DNA of 64,000 bases from a bacterium HR40 (GCA_002898275.1 BEIQ01000003.1:124001-188000), one strand, 5' to 3'; shown: positions 9,082-18,710, counted from the stretch's first letter. Numbers and translations are program-made. Notes: generated from the sequence alone by a model not told the origin.

Positions 9082-10119
9082 TCAACCAGGCGCCGGCGCG
9101 AGTCGTTCGCTTGCGCGCGGATGCGCGGCTGCCCGGCTGCCGGTGAGGCGCAAAAACAGCTCCTCGAGGTCGGGCTCGCGGGTCGCGAGATCGAGGATCG
9201 ACAGTCCCGCGTCGCGAATGCGGTCGAGGATCTCGCCCGCGCGCACCCGGCTCGGGCGGTAACGGATCCGGATGCGACCATCCGGCTCGCGAACCGCCCC
9301 CATGGCAGACAGTGCGGCCGGCAGCTCGGCCGGTACCGCATCGACGGTGATCAGCAGTTCCTTCTCGTCGAGCCGACGGACGAGCGCCCATTTCTCGTCG
9401 CAGGCGACCACCCGTCCGTGGTCGATGATGGCGATGCGGTCGCAGAGCTGTTCCGCTTCCTCGAGATAGTGGGTGGTGAGCACGATCGTCACGCCCTGGG
9501 CGTTGAGCTCGCGCATGTAGCGCCAGAGCGAACGGCGCAGCTCGACATCTACCCCGGCTGTCGGCTCGTCGAGCACCACCACCGGCGGCCGATGGACGAG
9601 CGCTTTGGCGACCAGGAGCCGCCGCCGCATGCCGCCGGAAAGCGAGCGGGCGTAGGCATCTGCGACTTCGGCAAGGCCGAGAGCGGCGAGGATCTCGTCG
9701 GTCCGGCGCTCCGCCTTGGGCACTCCATAGAGGCCGGCTTGCAGTTCCAGGGTCTCGCGGGGAGTGAAGAACGGGTCGAGATTGAGCTCCTGGGGCACGA
9801 CCCCGATCGCCCGCCGCAGCCGTCGCGGATGCCGGTCGAGATCGATTCCGAATACCTTCACGCTACCGGCGGACTTGATCGCGAGCCCGGCGAGGATGTT
9901 GATGGCGGTGGACTTGCCGGCGCCGTTCGGGCCCAGAAGCCCGAAGAAGGAGCCCCGCGGCACCAGCAGATCGATGCCGCGCAGGGCCTCCTTGTCGGGA
10001 CGGCCGTCGCGGCCACGATAGATCTTGCGCAGGCCGCGCAGCTCGATGGCGACCGGCGGCAGTCCCGACGGCGGACCGTCCGACGGGGTCGGCGACGGAA
10101 AAGGAACCGCGGTCGGCAA
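9082..10119 (-). CDS. ABC transporter ATP-binding protein (drug/NodI type), TTG start
   Basis: A 345-residue ATPase of the ABC-2 exporter class. Walker A is GLLGPNGAGKST, the signature is SLSGGMRRR, Walker B is VVVLDEPTAGVD and the H-loop is LTTHYLEEAE. A C-terminal extension of about 80 residues follows, as in NodI/CcmA-like exporters. No permease gene adjoins it. The start is TTG at 10119, decided by a GGAGG at 10128-10132 exactly 8 bases upstream; no ATG or GTG is suitably placed. It diverges from the zinc-finger gene with 23 bases between start codons. Confidence 0.87.
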   Translation of the reverse strand: MPTAVPFPSPTPSDGPPSGLPPVAIELRGLRKIYRGRDGRPDKEALRGIDLLVPRGSFFGLLGPNGAGKSTAINILAGLAIKSAGSVKVFGIDLDRHPRRLRRAIGVVPQELNLDPFFTPRETLELQAGLYGVPKAERRTDEILAALGLAEVADAYARSLSGGMRRRLLVAKALVHRPPVVVLDEPTAGVDVELRRSLWRYMRELNAQGVTIVLTTHYLEEAEQLCDRIAIIDHGRVVACDEKWALVRRLDEKELLITVDAVPAELPAALSAMGAVREPDGRIRIRYRPSRVRAGEILDRIRDAGLSILDLATREPDLEELFLRLTGSRAAAHPRASERLAPAPG

Positions 10120-10127
10120 GATCCGTA

Positions 10128-10136
10128 CCTCCGGAG
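10128..10136. promoter_or_regulatory. Nested divergent ribosome-binding sites
   Basis: The 9-base element CCTCCGGAG provides GGAGG on the minus strand, 8 bases before the TTG of the ABC ATPase, and GGAG on the plus strand, 6 bases before the ATG of the zinc-finger gene. It settles both starts. Both promoters must lie inside the opposite gene. Confidence 0.6.
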
Positions 10137-10142
10137 ACGACG

Positions 10143-10388
10143 ATGGACGTGGTTGAGATGGAACGGACCGACGAGCATTTCCTCCTCGATGGCGAGGAGT
10201 TCGTGATCACCCCAGCGCTGCGGGTGCGCTGCGACGGAGGTGGCGGCCCCCTCGGTCATCCGGTCGAGTACATCACCCTCGAAAAGGGCGGGCAGGCCGT
10301 ATGCAAGTACTGCGACCGACGCTTTCTCCACAGCAGCCATCCCGAGGTCGCGCGGGTGCGGGCAGAAGGACGCCCCTTCGCGCCATGA
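10143..10388 (+). CDS. Zinc-finger protein of the CHCC (NDUFS6-like) family
   Basis: An 81-residue protein with the pattern Cys...His...Cys-x-x-Cys: VRCDGGGGPLGHP then QAVCKYCDRRF. This is the domain of the mitochondrial complex I accessory subunit NDUFS6, whose alphaproteobacterial homologues bind zinc and are associated with respiratory complex I. The ATG at 10143 follows GGAG by 6 bases; a second in-frame ATG at 10158 is less well placed. Function in this organism is inferred from the family. Confidence 0.85.
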   Translation: MDVVEMERTDEHFLLDGEEFVITPALRVRCDGGGGPLGHPVEYITLEKGGQAVCKYCDRRFLHSSHPEVARVRAEGRPFAP

Positions 10389-10395
10389 ACCGGGC

Positions 10396-11079
10396 CTAGA
10401 GCACCCGCATCTCCGCCTGCCAGAGCCGCAAGGCCCCGGAGCGCACGAACGCCTCGGGATCGCCGGCGCGGCAGCCCGGCGGCAGGGGCTCGACGAGGCG
10501 GGCGTTGCCACCGCCCAGGACCACCTCGTCGGCGATCATCGCAGGGGCGAAGATCGCGATCGCTCGGGCGAGGTCGGACAGCCAGACCTCCCGGCCGTTG
10601 CGGGCGAGGCCGCGGGCGCCGAGCCGGTCTTCGAAGGTGCCTCCTGCCGGCCATGGCAGCTGGCCGAGCTCGAGCGAGACGGCGACGCCCTCCGCGACCA
10701 GGGCGGCACCGAGTCCCGTGCCGAGCCCCAGATAGAGCATGCGGCCGCCGCGCCAGGCACCCATCGCCTGCAGCAAGGCATCGTTGACGAGCCGCACAGG
10801 TCGACCGAGCGCGGCGGCGAAATCGAACCCGACCCAGCCGGGCCCGAGATGGAGGGGAGGAGCCACCACGCGCTCGGCCCGCACCGGTCCGGGACAGCCG
10901 ATGGCGATGCGGTCGAACCGCCAGACGTCCGCAAGTTCCTGGATCTGGCGCACCGCATCCTGCGGCCGGAAGTCCCGACCGGTCGGGACCTCGCGCCACG
11001 GGCCGCCTTCGGCGAGCATGAGCCGCATGCGGCTGCCGCCAATGTCGACCACCAGCAGCCCTTCGGAATTGCCGCTCAT
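10396..11079 (-). CDS. ROK-type / polyphosphate-glucokinase-like sugar kinase
   Basis: A 227-residue actin-fold kinase. VVDIGGSRMRL is the phosphate-1 loop, GCPGPV the connecting motif, VNDAL holds the probable catalytic Asp, and GLGTGLGAALV is the phosphate-2 loop. The GTFEDRLGARGL segment resembles that of polyphosphate glucokinases. The zinc-binding CxCGxxGC motif of regulatory ROK proteins is absent. Sugar specificity cannot be settled. Its ATG overlaps the stop of the PfkB kinase by 4 bases, so the two kinases are co-translated. Confidence 0.75.
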   Translation of the reverse strand: MSGNSEGLLVVDIGGSRMRLMLAEGGPWREVPTGRDFRPQDAVRQIQELADVWRFDRIAIGCPGPVRAERVVAPPLHLGPGWVGFDFAAALGRPVRLVNDALLQAMGAWRGGRMLYLGLGTGLGAALVAEGVAVSLELGQLPWPAGGTFEDRLGARGLARNGREVWLSDLARAIAIFAPAMIADEVVLGGGNARLVEPLPPGCRAGDPEAFVRSGALRLWQAEMRVL

Positions 11080-12017
11080 GCGGCTCGTCCGGCGAGGAAC
11101 CGTTCGACCTGCTCGCGCCGCGGGATGGGGGCGATCGCGCCCAGGCCCGTCGTGGAGAGCGCCGCTGCGGCATTGGCATAGGTGGCGGCGCGGGCGACGT
11201 CTCGCGTGCGCAGGTATTCGGCGAGAAAGGCGCCATCGAAGGTGTCGCCAGCGCCGGTGGCATCGACCGCGGTCACCGGGTACCCGCCAATCCGCAACCG
11301 CCGGTCGGCAGTCGCCACGAGACAACCTCGAGCCCCGAGCGTGAGGGCTACGATTTTCGCCCCGCGCTCGAGCCAGCGGTCGCAGATCTGCTCGGGATCC
11401 TCGAGGCCGGTGAGCGCCCGCGCGTCGTCCAGCCCAGGCAAGAGGATGTCGCACAGCTCGATCGTCGTTTCGATGATGGCTCGCGCCCGCGGCAGTGGCC
11501 ACAGGCGCGGACGGTAGTTGGGATCGTAGGCGACGAGCGCGCCAGCTGCCTTGGCGATCTCGACCGCCCGGAAGAGCGTGTCGCAGGCGGATGACGAGAT
11601 CGCCTGGCCGATACCCGAGAGGTGGAGGATGCGCGCCCGCGCGATCCACGCCTCGGGCAGGTCCTCCGGCCTCAGCCGGCTCGCCGCCGATCCGTCGCGG
11701 ACATAGGTGAAGTGGTGGCCGCGCTCGTCGTAGGTCACGAAGTAGATGCCGGTCGGTGCATCGCTCCGGCGCAGCACCTGGGAGACGTCGATACCCTCTC
11801 GCTGCCAGAGATGCATCAGGGCGTCGCCGAAGCGATCGCTGCCGAGGGCGGTGAAATAGCCGACCTTGGCACCCTGGCGGGCGGCAGCGATGGCACAGTT
11901 GGAGCTGTCCCCGCCAAAGCCCATGCGGAATTCCGGCGGCTCGTCACGGATCTGGGCGAACTCCACGAGGGGCTCGCCGATCGCCACGAGATCGAGATCG
12001 AAAGCGGCTTCCGTCAT
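11076..12017 (-). CDS. PfkB-family carbohydrate kinase (KDG kinase-like)
   Basis: A 313-residue ribokinase-fold enzyme. The GFGGDSSNCAIAAARQGA segment is the sugar-binding start of the domain, and VDATGAGDTFDGAF is the PfkB signature with the catalytic Asp and anion hole. Overall it resembles 2-dehydro-3-deoxygluconokinases, but other 2-keto sugars or nucleosides are possible. It starts 7 bases after the stop of the RND pump gene and overlaps the ROK-type kinase downstream, an unusual operon mixture. Confidence 0.8.
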   Translation of the reverse strand: MTEAAFDLDLVAIGEPLVEFAQIRDEPPEFRMGFGGDSSNCAIAAARQGAKVGYFTALGSDRFGDALMHLWQREGIDVSQVLRRSDAPTGIYFVTYDERGHHFTYVRDGSAASRLRPEDLPEAWIARARILHLSGIGQAISSSACDTLFRAVEIAKAAGALVAYDPNYRPRLWPLPRARAIIETTIELCDILLPGLDDARALTGLEDPEQICDRWLERGAKIVALTLGARGCLVATADRRLRIGGYPVTAVDATGAGDTFDGAFLAEYLRTRDVARAATYANAAAALSTTGLGAIAPIPRREQVERFLAGRAA

Positions 12018-12024
12018 CTCGTGG

Positions 12025-15000
12025 TCACTCCGCAGGGGCGGCCTCGCCCGCCGGTCGCTCGGAGCGAGCGCCGCGCGCCCGCGCGCCGGCGCGCCGTTCC
12101 ACCCAACGTTCGCGCGTGACGAGTACGATCGAGAGCAGCGGCGGCACCAAGAACAAGGTGAGCAGGGCGGAGAGGGACAGGCCGCCCACGATCACGGCGC
12201 CGAGGCCGCGGTAGAGCTCCGATCCGGGGCCAGGGACGACGACGAGCGGCAGCATGCCAAAGACGCTCGTGAGAGAGGTCATGAAGATGGGCCGCAACCG
12301 GTCGGTGACGGCGGCGACGATCGCCTGGACGGCATCGTGCCCCTCCTCGTGCCAATAGGAGACGGCTCGGTCGACGAGCAGGATCGCGTTGTTGACCACG
12401 ATCCCGATCAGGATCACGAAACCGAGCAAGGTCAACATGTCGAGAGCATGGAAAACGAAGAGATTGAGGACGAGAAGGCCGAGCACGCCACCCGCCGCGG
12501 CGAGCGGCACCGAGATCATGATGACGATGGGATAGAGGAAGCTCTCGAGCAGCACCGCCATCACGAGATAGACGATCATCACCGCGAGCACGAGGTCGAA
12601 GGAGAGTTCCCGGAAGGTCTGGGTGAGCTGATCGGCGGTACCCGCGAGCTGGAGCCGTACGCCCTCGGGCAAGCCTGCCTGCTCGAGCGGGGCGATCACG
12701 CCGGTGGCGATCTTCTCCATCGCCACTTCGAGCGGCACCGAAGCTGCAGGCCGGACCTCCAAGGTGACGGTGCGCTGGCGCTCGATGTGGCGGATCTCCG
12801 TCGGGCCGGCGGTCACCACCAGCCGGGCGAGTTCGGCTGCCGGCAAGATGGTGCCATCCGGCAGTACCACCGGGATCGCGCCGATGCCCTGGGTGCGCAC
12901 GGCGCGGTCGCGCGGCCCCATGAGGACGAGATCGAATCGCTCGCCGCCCTCGGCGATCTCCGAGACCCGCACCCCGTCGTTGAGGGCGTCGACCGTGAGG
13001 GCGAAGGTCTCGGCCGAGAGCCCGGCATCGGCGAGGCGAACGCGGTCGGGGAGGAGCCGAACCTCCGGCGCTCCCATCTCGAGCCCCGGGCGTGGTCGCA
13101 GTTGATGGCCCTGCTCCCGCGGCAGCACCTGTTGCAGGCGGGTGGCAGCGGCCATCGCCACCTCGAGCAAGGTCTCGAGGTCGGGCCCCGAGATGTCGAG
13201 GCGAATCACCCGGCCGCCGCCGATGCCGCTGCCGAAGATCGACGGCTGGGACATGAAGCCGAAGGTGCCAGGTTCGGAAAAGACCGGTCGGCGAAGGGGC
13301 TCGATGAGCTCGCGAGCGCGCGTCGGGTCGGCCGCACTGGCGCCCACGAAGGCGAAGCCGCGCAGGGCGACGAAGAAGAATTCCTCGATCTTCGGCGGCT
13401 CGCCAGGGGCCGATTGCGGCCCCGAGACACTCGCCCACAGCGGCCGGACTTCCGCCTCGATCCGCTCGCCGATCCGCTGGGTGGTAGCGAGATTGTAGCC
13501 AGGTGGCGGTTGAATGACCCCGAAGACGAGGTTGCGGTTGCCTTCCGGCAGATATTCGAGCTTGGGCAAAAAACGCCAGGCGAAGGCGCCCGCGGCGATA
13601 GAGACGAGGAGGACGAGGGCGAGGGAGAGGCCTCGGTGCGCTACGATGCGTCGCAGGAAGCCGACGAGCAGACGGCTCGACAGCGCAGCCATGGCATCGA
13701 TCAGCGGCAGACGACGCTCCTCGGCGAGCCGCGCGACGTCGAAGCGCAGGAAGCGGCAGGCGAGCGCCGGCACCACCGTGCCCGCGACGACGAGGGAAAG
13801 GAGCACGGACGCCGAGATGGCGACGGCGATGTCGCGGAAGAGCTGGCCAACCTCCGACTGCATGAGGAGGATGGGCACGAACACCAGCACCGTCGTCAGG
13901 GTGGCGACGATGATCGCGCCCCACACCTGGACCGTACCGCGATAGGCCGCTTCCATGGGGCCGAGGCCCTTCTGGCGCAGACGGAAGATGTTCTCGAGCA
14001 CGACGATGGCGGCATCGACCACCATGCCCACGGCAAAGGCGAGACCGGCCAGCGACATCACATTGAGGGTACGGCCGGCGAGCGCCATGGCGACGAAGGT
14101 CGCCACCACCGAGACGGGAATCGCAAGCGCGACGACGAGGGTCGCGCCGAGGGAGCGCAGGAACAACAGCAACACGGCCGCGGCGAGCGCGCCGCCCGCC
14201 CAGATGTTCTGGACGACGAGGTCGATGGCATTCTGGATGTAGATGGTCTCGTCGTAGACTTGGCGGATGGCGAGCCCTTGTGCCCGCAGCGGACCGGCGG
14301 CGAGTGCCTCCACCTCCGCCCGCACGTCGCGCATGATCTCCATCACGTTGGCGCCGGGTGCGCGGGTGAGGTTGACGGCGAGCGCCGGCTCCCCGAGCCT
14401 GCGAATGCGCGCGACGGGCTCGCTGTAACCCCAGCGTACCTCGGCGACATCCCCCACCCGGATGCGCGCGACCCGCCCGCTCGCCGGGTCCTGCAGCGAG
14501 CGTACCAGCACCGCCGCAACCGCCTCGGGCACTGCCAGCGGACCGTGCACCCGCACGACGTAACGCCGCTTGCCCTCCTCGACGTCCCCTGCGCTGACCG
14601 AGACATCGGCATGGCGCAACGCCTGCAGCACGTCCGCTACAGTGAGCCGGTAGAGGGCGAGCTGCTGAGGCTCGACGATCACCTGCAGTTCGCGCTGGGC
14701 GCCTCCGAAAAAGTTCACCCGCGACACCCCGGGCACCCGCTCGAGGCGATCCTTGACCACCTCTTCGATGAAAGGGCCGTACTCGTGGATCGGGCGTTCG
14801 TTGCCCGGCAGCCGGGTGATGGCGAACCAAGCGATGGCGGTGTCCTCGTTGCCAGCGATCTCGAGCCGCGGCTCGTCCACCTCCTCGGGATAACCCGAGA
14901 TCTGCTGCAGCCGGTTGGACACCAGCACGAGCGCTCGATCCATGTCGGTGCCGAGGCGGAAGTCCAAGGTGACCTGAGCCCGCCCGGTCTCCGCCACGGA

Positions 15001-15243
15001 GGAGATCTCGAGTACCCCCTCGAGCCCCCGGAGCGCTTCCTCCTGGCGACTCACGATCTCGCGCTCGACCTCCTCGGGGGCCGCTCCTGGCCACGGTGTG
15101 CTCACGGTGATCTGCGGCCGGCGCACGTCGGGAGCGAGCTGGATCGGGATGGCGAGCAGCGCGATCCCGCCGAACAGCATGACGAGGAAGACCACCGAGA
15201 CGACGGCGACCGGCCGTTCGAGCGAGAGGCGGATGAGGTTCAT
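12025..15243 (-). CDS. RND efflux transporter inner-membrane pump
   Basis: A 1072-residue proton-driven pump of the AcrB/HAE superfamily. It begins with a transmembrane helix (RPVAVVSVVFLVMLFGG) and has two large periplasmic regions and about twelve helices. TM4 contains the proton-relay motif GMVVDAAIVVLENI. Length is as usual for the family. It overlaps the adaptor gene by 4 bases; no outer-membrane TolC-type gene is in the window. Substrates are unknown. Confidence 0.92.
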   Translation of the reverse strand: MNLIRLSLERPVAVVSVVFLVMLFGGIALLAIPIQLAPDVRRPQITVSTPWPGAAPEEVEREIVSRQEEALRGLEGVLEISSVAETGRAQVTLDFRLGTDMDRALVLVSNRLQQISGYPEEVDEPRLEIAGNEDTAIAWFAITRLPGNERPIHEYGPFIEEVVKDRLERVPGVSRVNFFGGAQRELQVIVEPQQLALYRLTVADVLQALRHADVSVSAGDVEEGKRRYVVRVHGPLAVPEAVAAVLVRSLQDPASGRVARIRVGDVAEVRWGYSEPVARIRRLGEPALAVNLTRAPGANVMEIMRDVRAEVEALAAGPLRAQGLAIRQVYDETIYIQNAIDLVVQNIWAGGALAAAVLLLFLRSLGATLVVALAIPVSVVATFVAMALAGRTLNVMSLAGLAFAVGMVVDAAIVVLENIFRLRQKGLGPMEAAYRGTVQVWGAIIVATLTTVLVFVPILLMQSEVGQLFRDIAVAISASVLLSLVVAGTVVPALACRFLRFDVARLAEERRLPLIDAMAALSSRLLVGFLRRIVAHRGLSLALVLLVSIAAGAFAWRFLPKLEYLPEGNRNLVFGVIQPPPGYNLATTQRIGERIEAEVRPLWASVSGPQSAPGEPPKIEEFFFVALRGFAFVGASAADPTRARELIEPLRRPVFSEPGTFGFMSQPSIFGSGIGGGRVIRLDISGPDLETLLEVAMAAATRLQQVLPREQGHQLRPRPGLEMGAPEVRLLPDRVRLADAGLSAETFALTVDALNDGVRVSEIAEGGERFDLVLMGPRDRAVRTQGIGAIPVVLPDGTILPAAELARLVVTAGPTEIRHIERQRTVTLEVRPAASVPLEVAMEKIATGVIAPLEQAGLPEGVRLQLAGTADQLTQTFRELSFDLVLAVMIVYLVMAVLLESFLYPIVIMISVPLAAAGGVLGLLVLNLFVFHALDMLTLLGFVILIGIVVNNAILLVDRAVSYWHEEGHDAVQAIVAAVTDRLRPIFMTSLTSVFGMLPLVVVPGPGSELYRGLGAVIVGGLSLSALLTLFLVPPLLSIVLVTRERWVERRAGARARGARSERPAGEAAPAE

Positions 15244-16355
15244 CCGCGGTCCTCCCCCGACTCCGCCGAGGACGTCACCGCTCGCACCTTTTGACCGGGT
15301 TGGAGCCGCTCGTTGCCGCGGACCACCACCCGCTCGCCGGGACGAAGCCCGGAGAGCACCACGAAACGTTCGCCGATGGCCTCGCCCAGTTCGACGGTCC
15401 GTGGCTGTGCGCTATCGCCCTCGACCACGAATACCCGATAGGTGCCGCGCACGACCGAAACCGCATCCTTCGGTACGGTCACCACCGTCTGCCCCGTTTT
15501 CGCCGCGAGCCGCAGGCCCACCGACTGACCGACGGCCAGGTGGGCGGGTTGCGGGTCGAGGAAAACGAAGCGGACGGCGCGGGTGCGGGTGAGCGGGTTT
15601 TCGACGGGAATCACCGCCCGGGGCGTCAACTTCGTTCCCGAGGGGGCGAGAATCGCCGTGAGATCGCCCGTCAGCACGGCAAGCCAGCTGCCTGGCACAT
15701 CCGCCTCGATCTCCAGGCCGGAGACGTCGATGAGACGGACGACCACCTCTCCGGCCTCGACATATTCCCCCGGGCTCACCTCGCGCGCCGTGACGACGCC
15801 GGCATAGGGCGCGGCGATGGCGGCGTCGGCCAGGTCCGCCTGGCGGCGCCGCAGCTCCACCTCGGCCTGGGCGAGGCGCGCCTCGGCGGCCGCGATCCGG
15901 CTCCGTTCGACCTCCATTTCGGCGAGCTTGTCCTCGTACTGGGCGCGCGGGAAGGCGGCGGAGCGGCGCAGGCCCTCGAGGCGTCGGAGCTCCTGCTCGC
16001 GGAGCGCGAGACTGCGGCGCGCCTGCTCGAGCTCGGCGGCGGCGGTGTCTCGGCTGGCGCGCGCCAGTTCGAATCCGAGCAGCAGGCGAGTGTCGTCGAG
16101 ACGCACGAGCGGGGCTCCCGCCTCGACGCGGTCGCCCACCTGGACCAGCACCTCGCGCACCGGGGCGGCGATGCGCGAGGCCACACCTCCCTCCCGCACT
16201 GCCACCACGCGCCCGACCACCTCGAGCTCGCGTTGCGCCGCTTCGGTCCGCACTTCCTCGACCACCACCTGCGGCGGCGGCATCTGGGCCGAGCCCGCCC
16301 CCGAAGAGAGCAGGAGTCCGATCATCGCGAAGCCGAGGCGACTGGATCGACGCAT
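15240..16355 (-). CDS. RND efflux periplasmic adaptor (membrane fusion protein)
   Basis: A 371-residue adaptor with a signal peptide (LGFAMIGLLLSSGAGSAQ), biotinyl-lipoyl halves around RIAAPVREVLVQVGDRV and IAAPYAGVVTAREVSPG, and a coiled-coil hairpin between them (EQARRSLALREQELRRLEGL). Beta-barrel and membrane-proximal domains follow. It would link the pump at 12025-15243 to an outer-membrane channel. ATG at 16355 is chosen because GGAG lies about ten bases upstream and the signal peptide follows directly; ATG at 16397 would add an Arg-rich leader. Confidence 0.88.
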   Translation of the reverse strand: MRRSSRLGFAMIGLLLSSGAGSAQMPPPQVVVEEVRTEAAQRELEVVGRVVAVREGGVASRIAAPVREVLVQVGDRVEAGAPLVRLDDTRLLLGFELARASRDTAAAELEQARRSLALREQELRRLEGLRRSAAFPRAQYEDKLAEMEVERSRIAAAEARLAQAEVELRRRQADLADAAIAAPYAGVVTAREVSPGEYVEAGEVVVRLIDVSGLEIEADVPGSWLAVLTGDLTAILAPSGTKLTPRAVIPVENPLTRTRAVRFVFLDPQPAHLAVGQSVGLRLAAKTGQTVVTVPKDAVSVVRGTYRVFVVEGDSAQPRTVELGEAIGERFVVLSGLRPGERVVVRGNERLQPGQKVRAVTSSAESGEDRG

Positions 16356-16469
16356 GCGGAGGCGTCTCCGTCGAACGCGGCGCGAGCGCTCGCACACCCC
16401 GCAGCATCTAGTTCGGCTCCAGACCCCTGTCGATCGCAGCCCAGGCCGCGGCGGGCGGCGAAACTGTAA

Positions 16470-16479
16470 CGAACGTTCG
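16470..16479. promoter_or_regulatory. Short palindrome in the efflux operon/chemoreceptor intergenic region
   Basis: CGAACGTTCG is a perfect 10-base palindrome about 115 bases upstream of the efflux adaptor start and 130 bases before the chemoreceptor start. Operators of efflux regulators often look like this, but no regulator gene adjoins, and short palindromes occur by chance in GC-rich DNA. Confidence 0.2.
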
Positions 16480-16611
16480 CAAGCGCGCAGCAGCGGCGGC
16501 GAAGCAGAGCGCGCGATCCGTTAACTCTTGGGCAACGGCTGTCGCTTAGATTGCACGCCGCGCCCGCGGCATGGAGTGGCGAGCGCGCCGATAGGAGACG
16601 GGAGCCCGGAG

Positions 16612-17988
16612 ATGTTTCAGCGCTTACGCAGGAATCCCGCTGGAGAGGCCTTGGCCCTGATCGAACCGCTCTTGCGCGACGACTACCGGGTTCCCGTCTC
16701 CGCACCGGCGGTCGATGGTCCGCTCGCGCGCGCGTTCAGCGAACTGCGCGAGCATCTCAGCCGCCAGGCGCGAGCGGCTCTCGATAGCCTCATCGAGTTC
16801 GCCAAGCTGTCGACCACCACCACGGTACAGGTCCTCGGCCTCGTACCCGATGTGCGCGAGACCCTCGGCCGCTGCCAGAGCATTGCCGCCGCCACGGAGG
16901 AGATGTCGGTCACCGTGCGCGACATCAGCGTACGCGGCGAACGCGTGGCGGCCGACGCCGCGGAAGTGCGCGACCGGCTGCAGGCCGGTCTCGCGCGGGT
17001 GCAGGAGGCGCTCGGCCGGATCGAGGAGGTGAGCCAGGCGGTCGATCGAGCGGTGGCACGGGTGGAGGCGTTGCGTCAGGCTTCGGCGCAGATCGACGAG
17101 ATCGTCGACATGATCGACGGTATAGCCGAACAGACCAAGCTGTTGTCGCTCAATGCCAGTATCGAGGCGGCACGGGCCGGCGAGGCCGGGCGCGGCTTTG
17201 CGGTGGTGGCAACCGAGATCCGCTCGCTGGCGCAGCGCACTGCCGAGGCTACCGAGGACGTCCGGCGACGGATCGGACATCTGCGCAGCGAGGCCGAAGC
17301 CATCGGCAGCGCCATGGAAGAGGGGCTTTCGGTGGTGCGCGAGTGGCGACGGGCGATGGGCGAACTCGGCGAGGAGATCAGCCGGGTCGGCGATCGGAAC
17401 GAGGCGGTCACCCGCACCATGGGGGAAATCGCGACAGCCCTCTCCCAGCAGAGTGCCGCCACCAGCGAAGTGGCCCAGGCCGTCGCGGTGATCTCGGCGC
17501 TCAGCGAGCGTACCCACCAACGCGTTGGCCGCCTCGCCGACACCGCCGAGAGTCTGCAAGAACATGTCAAGAAGCGGCTGTCCAGCTTCGTGGCCGCCGA
17601 ATTCCCCGGCAAGGTGGTCCGGCTCGCCAAGATCGACCATCTCTTGTGGAAGTCGCGGCTGTTTTCCGTCCATGCCGGACGCCTGCATCTGCGGCCGGAC
17701 GAGCTCGCCGATCACCACAGCTGCCGTTTGGGCAAGTGGTACTATAGCGACGCCGGACGCGAATATGCCTCTCATCCCGCCTACCGGGCCCTGGAAGCCC
17801 CGCACGCGCGGGTCCATGCCGCCGGCATCGCCGCAGCCCGCGCCTATGCGGCGGGCGACGTGGAGACGGGCGTGCGCCAGCTCGAGGAACTGGAAAAGGC
17901 CTCGGACGAGGTGCTGCAGCTGCTCGATGCGCTGACTGCGGAGGCCGATGCCCGCGCCGAGGCCAAGGGCTCGGCAAAGGCCGCCTGA
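16612..17988 (+). CDS. Soluble methyl-accepting chemotaxis protein with C-terminal CZB zinc-binding domain
   Basis: A 458-residue chemoreceptor with no transmembrane helix or signal peptide, so cytoplasmic. The signalling hairpin tip is at about residues 164-222 ([20 protein letters not shown], then [18 protein letters not shown]), where CheA and CheW bind. A CZB domain follows from about residue 340: [22 protein letters not shown] and EAPHARVH supply the His/Cys zinc ligands. CZB receptors sense zinc or oxidants such as hypochlorite. GGGAG precedes the ATG. No other chemotaxis gene is near. Confidence 0.9.
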   Translation: MFQRLRRNPAGEALALIEPLLRDDYRVPVSAPAVDGPLARAFSELREHLSRQARAALDSLIEFAKLSTTTTVQVLGLVPDVRETLGRCQSIAAATEEMSVTVRDISVRGERVAADAAEVRDRLQAGLARVQEALGRIEEVSQAVDRAVARVEALRQASAQIDEIVDMIDGIAEQTKLLSLNASIEAARAGEAGRGFAVVATEIRSLAQRTAEATEDVRRRIGHLRSEAEAIGSAMEEGLSVVREWRRAMGELGEEISRVGDRNEAVTRTMGEIATALSQQSAATSEVAQAVAVISALSERTHQRVGRLADTAESLQEHVKKRLSSFVAAEFPGKVVRLAKIDHLLWKSRLFSVHAGRLHLRPDELADHHSCRLGKWYYSDAGREYASHPAYRALEAPHARVHAAGIAAARAYAAGDVETGVRQLEELEKASDEVLQLLDALTAEADARAEAKGSAKAA

Positions 17989-18710
17989 TCCGAGCCGGGC
18001 GGTCGCTGCACCGGGCCTCGACCGCCTCGTCGCCATCCTCGCGAGGCGTGCCCGCAGCACAACCCCGGCAGCTCCGGCTCGAGGGGAGAGTCCTCCGGTC
18101 GCCCCGGCGCTTTCGCGGACCCTCGCTCGGGACATGCCCGTGCGACACCGGTGCTTTCGAGCGCGAGGGACGGGTCGCAAAGCGGGCGGTCGACGTCGCC
18201 CCCGACTTGCAAGGGCCGATCGCTTCTCCGCTTTCGAGGGAGCGGGCCGTTCGATAGGCGCGAAAGCGCGTCAGCCGATCCGGCGGACCCTCGCCAACGC
18301 TCTGCCCTCGTTGCCCGGAAGGCCCGAGAGCTCCTCACCGCACGGCCTGCGGACCGTGGCGCGGGAACCCGGACGCTCCCCTCGCCCTTCGGCTGCCGAG
18401 CTCCTCCGGCTGTCGCGCCTGACGGAGGCCTGCCGCCGAGGGACGCGGGCCGAGGCGTCGGGGAACCCGTCCCGGTGCGCGCGGCAGACCCTCGACCGGG
18501 AAGGTCGGCAGGGACGAACGCGGGGCCGGCGTCCCGAGAGATAGCGGGCCGACAGACGCCCGCTCTCGCCTTCCAGTCGAATCGGCCATCGCTCTCCAGC
18601 CGTCGGTGGAACGTCGTCTTCCCTGGGGTCCGAGGCGGCCTCGATGGGCCGCCCGTCGCCGCGGCCCCGGCTGGGATCGCTGGGGGTCGAAGCCCGAGGG
18701 AGCCGCCCGA
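17989..18710. other. Geneless stretch of about 720 bases
   Basis: Between the chemoreceptor stop and the end of the ABC permease gene no frame gives a recognisable protein. The open frames present are Arg/Ser/Pro-rich, as expected from random GC-rich DNA. An imperfect inverted repeat is visible (CCCTCGCTCG near 18120 with CGAGCGCGAGGG near 18159). No tRNA, terminator with a T run, or mobile-element end was seen. Confidence 0.5.

Noticed and set aside
11866-15294. A long open frame antisense to the RND pump
   Set aside because: Asp/Glu/His/Arg-rich shadow of the pump gene; no domain.
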